Notes: generated by a model from the letters alone, not told the origin. 50,057 bases of DNA from Eubacterium sp. CAG:841 (GCA_000437375.1 FR898226.1:100636-150692), one strand, 5' to 3'; shown: positions 33,481 through 42,201, counted from the stretch's first letter. Numbers and translations: made by a program.

Positions 33481-35571
33481 TTACCTCGCTTTTCCGGACA
33501 TTATCGGTGCTGCGAAAATGTCTTTCTTTTCTTTGAATTTCCGAATTGTTATCTTGTATTCAAAAAGTGATATTTTTTCAATTGAGATAAAATCCAATTG
33601 CTTAAAGGCAGCAAGCGCCACCCCTGTTTTTATGTATGAAGATGAGCCCGAAGAAATAAGCTGTTTTATTGTCACTACTCCAATGTCTCCACCAAGTGCT
33701 GAAATAAGTCCTCTGTAAATTGCAGAGCACTCTGATTTGTTTGGAACGTCAGACAAAAACGGGGTTCTTCCTTCAAAAATGAACTCATCACATTCTTTCT
33801 GCATTTCACACAGATTTGTTTTTGCTTCGTCCGAATAGTCTATGTCGCGCGCTATAAGCTGAATACTTTTCATTCCCCTGAACTCGTTTATATCTATTCC
33901 GCACAGTATATCAACTTCATCGCCCTGTGAAAAACCAAGCTCGGCAATATTGGCTCCGAAGAAAAGTGTTGTAAAGCTCTCCCCGTCACGAGTCAATATA
34001 AGCTTTGAGTGCTTTCCCATGCTCAATGGCAATACTTGCAATATCATAGCGTTTTTGAATATGAAAAGTGGTGTTGCATTGCCCGCTCCGAACGGATCAA
34101 GTCTGCTTACCGCGCGCACGGTGTCTTCATTTATTTCATCGGATTCAATCTCCGCATCAATAACGGTTTTCTGAATACTTTCGTCACGATCCAAGTGCTC
34201 TTTTGTATACTCGCTCAGCTTCTTTTTGAACTCGTTGAGCTTATCCCTTTCAACTGTAAGTCCTGCCGCAAGCTCATGACCGCCATACTTACATAATGTG
34301 TCCGAACATGCCGCAAGTGCCGAAGCAAGATTAAGTCCCTTTACACTTCTTGCTGAGCCTTTACCTATTACCCCATCGCCTTCGAATGAAATCAATACCG
34401 AAGGAAAATTGTACCGTTCGGTAAGTCTTGACGCTACTATTCCTATCACACCATGATGCCAATGATCGCTTGAAAGAACTATTACGTTTTCGTTTGATAT
34501 ATTATGTTCTTTTTCTATCTGACTGACAGCTTCAAGGAAAATTTCATTTTCAAGCTCTTGCCTGCGTCTGTTTGTGTTGCAAAGCTCATCTGCTATAATA
34601 TCGGCAACTTTTGGAGATTCGGCAAGAAAAAGCTGAACGGCTCTTCCGGCATTACCTATTCTTCCAACCGCGTTTATACGTGGAGCAATGGTATATCCTA
34701 TAAACGATGAAGTTATTTTTTTGGGATTGTCATAATCAATACCCGTAGCTTTGAAAAGCGCTCTTATACCGATTTTTTGAGTATTCTGAAGCATTTTAAG
34801 TCCGGATGAAACTATTATTCTGTTTTCGCCTACCAAAGGCATAACGTCAGCAATAGTACCTATAGTTACAAGATCTATATATTGCTTGCACATATCGTTT
34901 ATCACGGATTTATCGTAGCTTCCGTTGTTCTTTGAAGAAAGTTCAAGCGCACATATAAGCTTGAACGCCACTCCGACGCCCGAAAGCTCCTTGAAAGGAT
35001 ATTCGCAATCAGGGCGCTTTGGATTCACAACAGCTTCGGCTAAAGGAATGTCGCTGCGGCATTGATGGTGATCTGTTATTATTATATCAACTCCGATGCT
35101 TTTCGCATATTTTACGTCTTCCGTCGCGGTAATTCCGGTGTCAACAGTTATTATAAGCGTCGTACCGCTTTTTGCAATGCTATCAATGGCAGAAAAATTA
35201 AGTCCGTATCCTTCATTTTCTCGTGCCGGAATATAGTAATCCACATTCGCACCGTGCTCGTGAAGATACATGTACATTATCGATACCGAAGTAACTCCGT
35301 CTACATCATAGTCGCCGTAAATAGTTATTTTTTCTCCAGATTTCAGTGCTTCTTCAGTTCTTCTTACAGCCTTGTCCATGTCACAAAGCAAGTATGGATC
35401 ATAAAGCTCGGAATCCGTTTTCTCCAGAAAGGCTTGAGCCGATATCGGATCTGTATATCCTCGATTTATAAGTAAACGGGCACATACAGGGCTTATTTTA
35501 AGTGAATCGGCAAGTGCTGATACAAGCTCCGGATCCTGAGTTTTTATAACCCATTTACTTCTGTCAAACAT
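33481..35571 (-). CDS. recJ: Single-stranded-DNA-specific exonuclease RecJ
   Basis: A 696-residue 5'-3' exonuclease for recombination and mismatch repair. DHH-family motifs are present: YGDYDVDGVTS (motif I, near residue 85), VDTGITA, ITDHHQ (motif III) and NPKRPDCEYP, with the DHHA1 domain containing GGHELAAGLTVE. The C-terminal OB and extra domains complete the long Bacillota form. GGAGG precedes the ATG, 12 bases after the oxidoreductase gene; relA follows after 4 bases. In Bacillota recJ often precedes relA, which fits. Confidence 0.96.
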   Translation of the reverse strand: MFDRSKWVIKTQDPELVSALADSLKISPVCARLLINRGYTDPISAQAFLEKTDSELYDPYLLCDMDKAVRRTEEALKSGEKITIYGDYDVDGVTSVSIMYMYLHEHGANVDYYIPARENEGYGLNFSAIDSIAKSGTTLIITVDTGITATEDVKYAKSIGVDIIITDHHQCRSDIPLAEAVVNPKRPDCEYPFKELSGVGVAFKLICALELSSKNNGSYDKSVINDMCKQYIDLVTIGTIADVMPLVGENRIIVSSGLKMLQNTQKIGIRALFKATGIDYDNPKKITSSFIGYTIAPRINAVGRIGNAGRAVQLFLAESPKVADIIADELCNTNRRRQELENEIFLEAVSQIEKEHNISNENVIVLSSDHWHHGVIGIVASRLTERYNFPSVLISFEGDGVIGKGSARSVKGLNLASALAACSDTLCKYGGHELAAGLTVERDKLNEFKKKLSEYTKEHLDRDESIQKTVIDAEIESDEINEDTVRAVSRLDPFGAGNATPLFIFKNAMILQVLPLSMGKHSKLILTRDGESFTTLFFGANIAELGFSQGDEVDILCGIDINEFRGMKSIQLIARDIDYSDEAKTNLCEMQKECDEFIFEGRTPFLSDVPNKSECSAIYRGLISALGGDIGVVTIKQLISSGSSSYIKTGVALAAFKQLDFISIEKISLFEYKITIRKFKEKKDIFAAPIMSGKAR

Positions 35572-35583
35572 TTTTTCCTCCGC

Positions 35584-37209
35584 TCAGTTTTCTTTATCTG
35601 AGTATCTTCTGATTATTGCAAGCGCACACTTTATACCGTCTACGGCTGCGCTTGTTATTCCTCCGGCGTAACCGGCTCCTTCACCGCAAGGATATATATT
35701 ATCAAAGCCTTCGGCTACATAGGTTTCGGGATTTCTCGGCATTCTCACAGGAGATGAAGTTCTTGTTTCCGGCGCGGTAAGAACAGCGTCCGATGCAGCA
35801 AAGCCCTTTATCTTTTTATCAAAATCAAGCAGCGCCGCAGATAAAGCATCCGGCACGAATTCAGGAAATACATTGCTTATGTTTGTAAGCGTTACCTTGC
35901 CCCCCATATATGTCGGAATAACGCTTCCTATATGATTGTCCGAATTTTTCAAAAATGATCCTACTGTTTGCGCGGGAGCAAAGTAGTTTTCCCCGCCAAG
36001 CTTATATGCCATTTGCTCGATATTTCTTACAAAAGCTTCTCCGCCGTCTACTGTACCGCCGAAATCCTGCGGCAGAACAGAAACGCATACTGCGCTGTTG
36101 GCATTTCTACCGTCTCTGGCATGACAGCTCATTCCATTGGTAACAACCCCATATCGTTCCGAAGCAGCAGCCGCAACTTCGCCGCCGGGGCACATACAAA
36201 ACGTATATACTCCCCTTCCCCCAACATGAGTGGAAAGAGCATATTCGGCATGAGGGAGTATTCCGTCGTAGGCTGATTTGCCGTACATTGCAAAATCTAT
36301 ATTCTCCTGCAAATGCTCTATTCTGACTCCGACAGAAAAAGCTTTTGGGATTACCCAAAGATTGTCATTCCGCAGTTCGGTAACCGTGTCTCTTGCGCTG
36401 TGCCCTAGCGCAAGGACAAGCGCTCCGCATTCGATTTCTCCTGACGAAGTCCTTATTTTATTCACTTTGCCGAGACTTTCGCATATACCGTTCATTTTTG
36501 TATCGAAATAAACATCTGCGCCGAGACTTATAAGCTCTTTCAGCATGTTGTCAACAACGCCGACAAGATAATCGGTCCCTATGTGCGGTTTGGCTTCGTA
36601 AAGAATGTTCTCGGGAGAGCCAAGCTTGTGAAACGTTTCAATTACAAAGCTGCACAGATTATCGTTTATGCGCGTCATAAGTTTTCCGTCGGAAAAAGTT
36701 CCCGCTCCGCCCGCACCGAACTGAATGTTTGATTCTGGATCGAGTATCTGCTCGTTTTTGAAACGCGCGACGTCCGCCATACGTTTTTTTATATCAGATC
36801 CGCGTTCTATAACTATTGGGCGATAGCCGTATTTTGCAAGTATATAAGCACAAAACATTCCGCCAGGACCAAATCCCACGACAACAGGTCTGCCGCAGAG
36901 CTTTTCGGTGCCATGCTTTGCCTCGATGCTTGAGTCTGCCACTTTGGTTATTTTACTTGCTGCGAGAGCGGCGACATCGTACAATTTGGTTGATCTCACA
37001 TCGGCGGATACCGAATATACAAAACGTATATCGCTTTTCTTTCTTGCATCTACTGATCGCCTTGATATGTTGTAAGAGAATATTTCATCTCCTGAAAAAA
37101 ACTTCAAGAGTGCTTTCTCGGCTTTGCCGAAAGCATCGTCTCTTGAAGCTTTGATCGGTAGTGATATCCCTGATACAATAAAACGCTCTGTCTTTTTCAA
37201 GTCACTCAT
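35584..37209 (-). CDS. FAD-dependent NAD(FAD)-utilising dehydrogenase (COG2509-like)
   Basis: A 541-residue flavoprotein. The first 90 residues form a small alpha/beta domain; the dinucleotide-binding motif GFGPGGMFCAYILAKYGYRP follows, then VIERG, and AGGAGTFSDGKLMTR, a hallmark of this family. GEGAGYAGGITSAAVDGIKC near the end binds the FAD ribityl and closes the fold. The reaction is unknown. The start is taken as the ATG at 37209, just after the small upstream gene's stop; an ATG at 37239 would overlap that gene and has no ribosome binding site. It is nearly always seen as an orphan oxidoreductase, and its place after cdaA is a context clue only. Confidence 0.85.
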   Translation of the reverse strand: MSDLKKTERFIVSGISLPIKASRDDAFGKAEKALLKFFSGDEIFSYNISRRSVDARKKSDIRFVYSVSADVRSTKLYDVAALAASKITKVADSSIEAKHGTEKLCGRPVVVGFGPGGMFCAYILAKYGYRPIVIERGSDIKKRMADVARFKNEQILDPESNIQFGAGGAGTFSDGKLMTRINDNLCSFVIETFHKLGSPENILYEAKPHIGTDYLVGVVDNMLKELISLGADVYFDTKMNGICESLGKVNKIRTSSGEIECGALVLALGHSARDTVTELRNDNLWVIPKAFSVGVRIEHLQENIDFAMYGKSAYDGILPHAEYALSTHVGGRGVYTFCMCPGGEVAAAASERYGVVTNGMSCHARDGRNANSAVCVSVLPQDFGGTVDGGEAFVRNIEQMAYKLGGENYFAPAQTVGSFLKNSDNHIGSVIPTYMGGKVTLTNISNVFPEFVPDALSAALLDFDKKIKGFAASDAVLTAPETRTSSPVRMPRNPETYVAEGFDNIYPCGEGAGYAGGITSAAVDGIKCALAIIRRYSDKEN

Positions 37210-37213
37210 AATT

Positions 37214-37384
37214 TTATATTGAACCTGCCGATACGGCATAAGCCCATATAAGTATCGCGCAAAGGAGGGATATTATTCCGATTATTATATCGGCACGTCT
37301 GCTTTTTCTTATAGCGTAATCGTCCTCTGCCGGACGATCGGACTCATCGGAAACGTTTTTCTGCTTTTTTGAAAAAATACTCAT
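37214..37384 (-). CDS. 56-residue single-helix membrane protein, resembles the CdaR (YbbR) membrane anchor
   Basis: A small gene read directly from the minus strand: ATG at 37384 with GGAGG upstream, stop TAA at 37214-37216. The product has a charged N-terminal 34 residues (starting MSIFSKKQKNV, then ESDRPAEDDYAIRKSRR) and one hydrophobic helix, IIIGIISLLCAILIWAYAVS, then stops. In most Bacillota cdaA is followed by cdaR, whose N-terminus is a short cytosolic tail and a helix of this type (SLxxAIxLWxY) leading into four extracellular YbbR domains. Here those domains are missing in all frames. It may be a reduced CdaR or an unrelated small membrane protein. Confidence 0.6.
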   Translation of the reverse strand: MSIFSKKQKNVSDESDRPAEDDYAIRKSRRADIIIGIISLLCAILIWAYAVSAGSI

Positions 37385-37401
37385 CTTCCCTTACCTCCGG
37401 A

Positions 37402-38232
37402 TTATTTTGAAACCTTGCTTTTTTTCTCTGCATCATCGTCGCGAAGCAGATTTGAAAGCTCGGTCTTGAGTGTGTTATAGTCGTAATTGCGTCTGAGCTG
37501 ACCGTCAATCGCAAGTGATATCGTGCCGGTTTCTTCAGAAACAACAATAATTATCGCATCGCTGTTTTCGCTCATTCCTATCGCGGAACGATGCCTTGTT
37601 CCGAGATCTTTTATTATATCGTCATTTGTGGACATCGGCAAGAAGCATCCTGCTGCGCATATTCTTCCGCCGCGAATTATAACGGCGCCGTCATGAAGCG
37701 GAGCTTTGTTAAAGAAAATATTCTTGAGGAGAGATACATTTACGTCCGCATTTATTACCGTGCCTGTTTTAATGATTTCTCCGAGAGGTGTCGAACGTTC
37801 TATAACTATAAGCGCACCGGTGTATTCTCTTGAAAGCTCGCTTGCCGCTTCGCATATCGCAGTTATTGCATTATGCTTCAAGGATGTGTTTTTTGATTCT
37901 GAAATAGTCTTTATAAACGATACTCCGCCGAATTTTTCAAGTACGGAACGAAGCTCAGGCTGGAAGAGAATAATAATTGCAATAAGTCCGACCTGAACAA
38001 GATTTGAGAATATGAAATTGAGCGCACGCATATTGAGCAATTCGCTTATAAACATGAGTATCACTATAAGGAATACACCCATAGCAAGCTTGCTGGCGCG
38101 TCTGTCGCGTATAAACTTGACTATATAAAAAATAATTATTGCAACAAGCAAAATATCTATTATATCTATAATGCAGTGCAGAGACTTGAATTGCTCCGCA
38201 ATGATATTAAACAAAGCCTTGATCTTTTCCAT
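37402..38232 (-). CDS. cdaA: Diadenylate cyclase CdaA (c-di-AMP synthase)
   Basis: A 276-residue membrane enzyme that joins two ATP into c-di-AMP, the messenger for potassium, osmotic and wall homeostasis. Three N-terminal helices (IIDIIDILLVAIIIFYIV, LAMGVFLIVILMFISELL, LVQVGLIAIIILF) precede the DisA_N catalytic domain, with DGAVIIRGGR (DGA at 181-183) and GTRHRSAIG (RHR at 213-215). Both catalytic motifs are intact. It is the first gene of a long minus-strand operon; a TATAAT at 38297-38302 may be its -10. The usual partners cdaR and glmM are not seen in full. Confidence 0.96.
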   Translation of the reverse strand: MEKIKALFNIIAEQFKSLHCIIDIIDILLVAIIIFYIVKFIRDRRASKLAMGVFLIVILMFISELLNMRALNFIFSNLVQVGLIAIIILFQPELRSVLEKFGGVSFIKTISESKNTSLKHNAITAICEAASELSREYTGALIVIERSTPLGEIIKTGTVINADVNVSLLKNIFFNKAPLHDGAVIIRGGRICAAGCFLPMSTNDDIIKDLGTRHRSAIGMSENSDAIIIVVSEETGTISLAIDGQLRRNYDYNTLKTELSNLLRDDDAEKKSKVSK

Positions 38233-38374
38233 AGTGTGAAGAATCCCCCGAACAAGTCAACAACAAGTTAAATGTTTTTATGAGTAGTGATACTTTATTA
38301 TAATATATTTTTTTATATAAATAAATACCTTTTTCAATTATTTTTTCAATTTTTAATGAATTTTTTTATTTTTA

Positions 38375-38403
38375 TTGCTATGAGCTGTATAATTTGATAT
38401 AAT
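38375..38403 (+). promoter_or_regulatory. ispDF promoter
   Basis: TTGCTA at 38375-38380 and TATAAT at 38398-38403, 17 bp apart; a second TATAAT sits 10 bp upstream (38388). The intergenic region 38233-38438 is otherwise AT-rich, without further structure. Confidence 0.55.
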
Positions 38404-38438
38404 CTCTATATGCAAAATACTTAAAAGGACTACAATAA

Positions 38439-39191
38439 ATGAACGTTTTCAAAAAAATCGCACGCGCACTAACAAGCAAAGCGGCTCGAGAATGTAAAAG
38501 ATACTATACATCTGCGATAATCGTTGCCGCCGGAAAAAGCACCAGAACAAGCGGCGCAGTTCCGAAACAACTTGTCCCGATAAACGGCATTCCCGTAGTT
38601 GTACGGACAATGCTTTCTTTCGAAAAATGTGCACTTATAAATGAAATAATAGTTGTTGCGGCAAAGGGTCAGTTAAAAGAATACGAAAATTTCAAAAGGC
38701 AGTATAACATTACAAAACTGTCTGCGGTGACTGCAGGGGGGAACACGAGAAGTGATTCCGTGCTTGCCGGCTTCGGAGCAGTGTCTCCAAAGTGTGAATT
38801 TGTCGCCATTCATGACGGAGCCAGATGCCTTATAAAATCCGAAGATATAGAAAAAGTAATAAAAAGCGCGTTCCGTTACGGTTCCGCCATAGCGGCGTCA
38901 AAATCTACAGATACATTGAAAAAGGTAAATGAAAATGGAATAATATCCGAAACGGTAAACAGAGATACCGTAATGCGGGCGCAGACGCCGCAGGTATTTA
39001 TGAAAGATATTTACGAAATCGCCATATCGTCAAAAACAAAGCCTTCCTCCCCTACTGACGACAGTATGCTTGTCGAAAGCGCAGGATTCAAAGTTCATAC
39101 TGTTGAGGCAGGAGCGTACAACATAAAAATCACAACGGATGAAGATTTTTATGTTGCGGAAAGAATAATATCGAACGGAGAACTTGTATGA
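38439..39191 (+). CDS. ispD: 2-C-methyl-D-erythritol 4-phosphate cytidylyltransferase
   Basis: A 250-residue enzyme of the non-mevalonate (MEP) isoprenoid pathway that adds CMP to methylerythritol phosphate. The nucleotide-binding start AAGKSTRTSGAVPKQL carries the conserved lysines, and FVAIHDGARCLI and RAQTPQVF are family motifs. There is an extra basic N-terminus of about 25 residues before the usual start; AAAAGGA before the ATG at 38439 supports it. It overlaps ispF by four bases (ATGA). Confidence 0.95.
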   Translation: MNVFKKIARALTSKAARECKRYYTSAIIVAAGKSTRTSGAVPKQLVPINGIPVVVRTMLSFEKCALINEIIVVAAKGQLKEYENFKRQYNITKLSAVTAGGNTRSDSVLAGFGAVSPKCEFVAIHDGARCLIKSEDIEKVIKSAFRYGSAIAASKSTDTLKKVNENGIISETVNRDTVMRAQTPQVFMKDIYEIAISSKTKPSSPTDDSMLVESAGFKVHTVEAGAYNIKITTDEDFYVAERIISNGELV

Positions 39192-39676
39192 GTATCAGAA
39201 TAGGACATGGATATGATGTTCATCGTCTGACGGACGGAAGAAAACTTATTATCGGCGGGGTGGAAATACCGTTCGAAAAAGGTCTGCTCGGACACTCCGA
39301 TGCGGATGTTTTGCTTCACGCCATAGCGGATGCGCTGCTTGGTGCATGCGGACTTCCGGACATAGGCGTGCTTTTTCCAGATAATGATCCGTCTTACGAA
39401 GGAATTTCAAGCCTGATACTTATCGAAAGAGTAAGCAAAGAGCTTCGCAGGCAGAATGCCAGAATAATAAATATAGATTCGACGGTAATAGCTCAAAGTC
39501 CAAGGCTTTCGCCATACATAGGTCAAATGCGTGAAAAAACTGCTTTGGCTCTCGGAATAAATGCAGAAGATGTAAATATAAAAGCAACAACAGAAGAAAG
39601 GCTCGGCTTTACGGGAAGCGGTGAAGGCATCTCCGCACATGCGGTATGTATTATCGAAAAACAAAACAATACATAA
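39188..39676 (+). CDS. ispF: 2-C-methyl-D-erythritol 2,4-cyclodiphosphate synthase
   Basis: A 162-residue trimeric zinc enzyme, full length, that cyclises the IspE product. IGHGYDVHRL provides the metal-binding aspartate and histidine; GHSDADVLLHAIADALLGA and GDIGVLFPD-like GLPDIGVLFPD are invariant motifs; ATTEERLGFTGSGEGISAHA closes the site. Coupled to ispD by overlap, so the second and fourth MEP steps are made together. No clear terminator follows within the next 60 bases. Confidence 0.97.
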   Translation: MSIRIGHGYDVHRLTDGRKLIIGGVEIPFEKGLLGHSDADVLLHAIADALLGACGLPDIGVLFPDNDPSYEGISSLILIERVSKELRRQNARIINIDSTVIAQSPRLSPYIGQMREKTALALGINAEDVNIKATTEERLGFTGSGEGISAHAVCIIEKQNNT

Positions 39677-39747
39677 TTCCCTTTCATATCTTTTGATTTT
39701 CGTAATAAACCTCTTTTTTTGCTGCTTCGTGACGTTTTAAGAACTTT

Positions 39748-39795
39748 GTTTTGTCATTATAAACAAAACACATATTGGATTTTTGTGACAAAAAT
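39748..39795. promoter_or_regulatory. Two inverted repeats upstream of spo0A
   Basis: GTTTTGT-N8-ACAAAAC at 39748-39769 and the perfect palindrome ATTTTTGTgACAAAAAT at 39779-39795. The second ends 14 bp before the spo0A -35 element, a position usual for an activator or for a repressor that bends DNA. They do not match the 0A box TGTCGAA well. Confidence 0.5.
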
Positions 39796-39809
39796 TTTTC
39801 GTTTTCACC

Positions 39810-39838
39810 TTGCAAATTTTTCCTTATCGTGGTAATAT
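39810..39838 (+). promoter_or_regulatory. spo0A promoter
   Basis: TTGCAA at 39810-39815 and TAATAT at 39833-39838, 17 bp apart, about 65 bp before the start codon. No clear sigma-H promoter was seen. Confidence 0.55.
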
Positions 39839-39905
39839 ATGTATGGTAGTTTTTGGAGTTACAAAAAGCGACACGAAAAATTTACACGAAATGGAGAACA
39901 AAGAA

Positions 39906-40697
39906 ATGGATCAGAGAATTAAAGTTTTTATTGCAGACGAAAGCGCCGAGTTCCGCCGCGCGCTTAAAGAAAACCTCATAAGAGCGGGCATCGACGTAGT
40001 TGATGAAACCGACAGCGGAATAGACGTACTTACAAAGATCAAACGTTGCACACCGGATGTTGTGCTTATAGACGTTTGGCTTCCCAAGCTTGACACGGTT
40101 CAGATAATCAAAAAGGCGAAAACACTGTTTCAGAATCCGTCAAACGTCCCCGACTTTATAGTATTTTCATACTGCTCGAACCCGAATCTTTTTGCAGAAG
40201 CAACAGAGGCGGGCGCGGCATACTGTATGCACAAACCGTTTGAATATTCTACGCTTATCGAAAGAATCGCACGCATCTACAAAAATCGTCAGAGCGCCTA
40301 TAAAAATCAGATAATGAACGGCGTTCAGTATTCGCAGGAACCGAGCGATCTTGAAGCGCAGGTTACCGAGATCATACATAGGATAGGTGTTCCCGCTCAT
40401 ATAAAAGGCTATCAATATTTACGCACAGCCATAATGATGACAATAGAAGATAACGACCTTATAAATGCGGTTACAAAGGTTCTTTATCCGTCCGTAGCAA
40501 AAAAGTATCAGACAACATCTTCAAGAGTTGAACGTGCAATACGTCATGCAATTGAAGTCGCTTGGGACAGAGGCGATATCGATACGCTTAACGCCTTTTT
40601 CGGTTATACAATTCAAAACGAACGCGGCAAACCGACAAACAGCGAATTCATCGCAATGATAGCCGACAACATGAGACTCAAAAACAAAATTTCTTAA
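39906..40697 (+). CDS. spo0A: Sporulation response regulator Spo0A
   Basis: A 263-residue master regulator of sporulation, close to the 267 residues of B. subtilis. The receiver domain has the acidic pair D11-E12, phospho-acceptor D56 (LIDVWLP), S88 and K110. The DNA-binding domain (about 150-263) is very conserved, with GVPAHIKGYQYLR, YPSVAKKYQTTSSRVERAIR and AIEVAWDRG. I chose the ATG at 39906 because GGAGAA lies 7 bases upstream; an ATG at 39891 overlaps that site and is weaker. Unlike in Bacillus, spoIVB and recN are not adjacent. It confirms an endospore-forming lineage. Confidence 0.96.
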   Translation: MDQRIKVFIADESAEFRRALKENLIRAGIDVVDETDSGIDVLTKIKRCTPDVVLIDVWLPKLDTVQIIKKAKTLFQNPSNVPDFIVFSYCSNPNLFAEATEAGAAYCMHKPFEYSTLIERIARIYKNRQSAYKNQIMNGVQYSQEPSDLEAQVTEIIHRIGVPAHIKGYQYLRTAIMMTIEDNDLINAVTKVLYPSVAKKYQTTSSRVERAIRHAIEVAWDRGDIDTLNAFFGYTIQNERGKPTNSEFIAMIADNMRLKNKIS

Positions 40698-40706
40698 AAT
40701 AACCAG

Positions 40707-40748
40707 AAAGACGGCACAGCAGAATAAAACTGCCGTGCCGTCTTTTTT
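40707..40748 (+). terminator. spo0A terminator
   Basis: AAAGACGGCAC-A-GCAG pairs with CTGC-C-GTGCCGTCTTT across AATAAAA, followed by T residues. Confidence 0.9.
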
Positions 40749-40819
40749 ATTTAGCAAAAGCCGTACATCAAGCGATTATACGCTCTTTCTGTATAGTAAC
40801 GCCCATAACAATAGATACT

Positions 40820-41059
40820 TTACAATTTTCCGGTTAGTTTCGCCTTTATGATATACCAGGCAATTGCAAGTATTACGAAAATAAATCCTATAATCAGTGT
40901 TTGATTATAAGTTAGAGGAATATGTAGTTTTTTAAGCAACTTTTCTGCGTCTGCAGGACCCATTATTAGTTCGTATATTCCAAATAGTGCAAATAGCGCT
41001 GTGGCCGAATAAGAAATAATACTCACAATTTGCATAATTATATTAATAAAGAGTTTCAT
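40820..41059 (-). CDS. Small two-helix membrane protein
   Basis: A 79-residue protein with two hydrophobic helices (IIMQIVSIISYSATALFALF and TLIIGFIFVILAIAWYII) joined by a short polar loop (GPADAEKLLKKLHIPLTYNQ). A strong AAGGGGGT lies 11 bases upstream of the ATG. No family recognised. It lies downstream of a frameshifted gene and a degenerate ATPase-like gene on the same strand, so it may be the last surviving member of an accessory operon. Confidence 0.55.
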   Translation of the reverse strand: MKLFINIIMQIVSIISYSATALFALFGIYELIMGPADAEKLLKKLHIPLTYNQTLIIGFIFVILAIAWYIIKAKLTGKL

Positions 41060-41130
41060 TTCAACTTATACCCCCTTTGATTAGCTCTCGCAATTGGATC
41101 AGAACTAAATATTGAATATACTGTATGTCC

Positions 41131-41338
41131 TCAGGCATATGCAACAAATCCGTATAGAAGAACTTTGCCGCCGGTAGAATGTAAAAAGTCATTAAATATA
41201 AGAGGAACAACTTTGTATTTCATAAGGTCTGTTGCGATATAAGTGGCACGAGTAGTAAAAACCTTCGAAAATGCAGGTGAAACAACTTTGCATCCATTAC
41301 GGTAGCTTTTCCATGTTTTTCTTTTTGTTATCTTCCAT
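41131..41338 (-). pseudogene. Frameshifted short gene of unknown function
   Basis: On the minus strand an ATG at 41338 has a good GGAGG 9-10 bases upstream, but its frame (MEDNKKKNMEKLP) ends after 13 codons. The next frame is open from before that point to TGA at 41131 and reads SYRNGCKVVSPAFSKVFTTR, then ATYIATDLMKYKVVPLIFND, ending GKVLLYGFVAYA. One base change in the A-rich start would join them into a protein of about 68 residues. It could be a small peptide precursor or the start of a decayed gene; no family recognised. Confidence 0.45.
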
Positions 41339-41520
41339 AATTGCGGTCCTCCAAAATAATATTCACTATATGTCTTGTAAATTTCGCGAAAAAATCAAAA
41401 ATCAATGTTATCAAACAAGCTTAGCTGTTCATATTTCGTTTGACAATATTATGTTTTTATATTGACCCACAGCTTATCGATCATGGTGCTATGGTCACCG
41501 AGTCATTATGAATCAATTTT
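41339..41520. other. AT-rich spacer without recognised feature
   Basis: The gene-poor stretch 41060-41520 holds only the frameshifted gene above and this spacer. A short GGTG/CACC inverted repeat occurs near 41480-41500, but there is no T tract, no convincing promoter pair and no coding frame of note. Confidence 0.4.
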
Positions 41521-42201
41521 TTAACGATATTGGACTGTTGCGCGTCGTGGAGAAATTTTAAAGCAAATATAGTTATTACAGCACTTACTTATGATGCTTT
41601 TTTGGCTGGAAGGAAGCAATAAAAGTGTGCCCTGCTTCTCCAAAAAATCAATTATGCCTTGCTTTTGCAGAAACAAGGTTTTTCTTGCATCAATTGCGTT
41701 TAGCCAAGGGTAGGCGATGATATGCTTACCTAACGCAAATAAAATCGCTAATGAAATACTCCATATTTCTCCACTGACAAAATCCATTGTTCGGTTGTAC
41801 CTTGCATTACTCAGACAAAAAATATCTTTAATTTCGCTGTGCGTATATTTTTGATGACCAGCAAACAAAGCATACTCTATGCAGTTGTGTACTGTACATT
41901 TGCTTTTGTCATCAAAAAAATTATACCATATAGGGTCAAGTACATTCCCGGAAAGTAATTTCAACTCTTCTTTCGTTGATAATCGTTTGTCAATATAGAC
42001 CTTGCTTTGCGTCTCCCATCTGCCGTTTCCCGTAATTGCATTTGCAAGTCCCCAACCTCCGCATCCGAAATCACTGATGATACCATATGTTTTCCCTGAT
42101 AGAAATTCATAATTTACAGGAGGGAATGACTCTACACTGCTAAAAGTGTCAGTAGAGCACTCAGCTAATCCCGCAAAATTTTCAACCCTTATACTTTTCA
42201 T
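41521..42201 (-). CDS. Degenerate ABC-ATPase-like protein
   Basis: A 226-residue protein whose layout recalls an ABC transporter ATPase but without the catalytic residues. After FLSGKTYGIISDFG comes CGGWGLANAITG where a Walker A would sit, with no GKS/T. DFVSGEIWSISLAILFALGK lies where the signature motif would be, and AYPWLNAIDARKTLF then EKQGTLLLLPSSQK resemble the Walker B and switch region. The catalytic glutamate is not apparent. The start overlaps the stop of a truncated upstream frame (TAATG). It may be a regulatory pseudo-ATPase or a decaying gene. Family not identified. Confidence 0.5.
   Translation of the reverse strand: MKSIRVENFAGLAECSTDTFSSVESFPPVNYEFLSGKTYGIISDFGCGGWGLANAITGNGRWETQSKVYIDKRLSTKEELKLLSGNVLDPIWYNFFDDKSKCTVHNCIEYALFAGHQKYTHSEIKDIFCLSNARYNRTMDFVSGEIWSISLAILFALGKHIIAYPWLNAIDARKTLFLQKQGIIDFLEKQGTLLLLPSSQKSIISKCCNNYICFKISPRRATVQYR

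Noticed and set aside
38233..38438. c-di-AMP (ydaO/yuaA) riboswitch near cdaA
   Set aside because: The region is AT-rich, short and lacks the pseudo-symmetric helices of that riboswitch.
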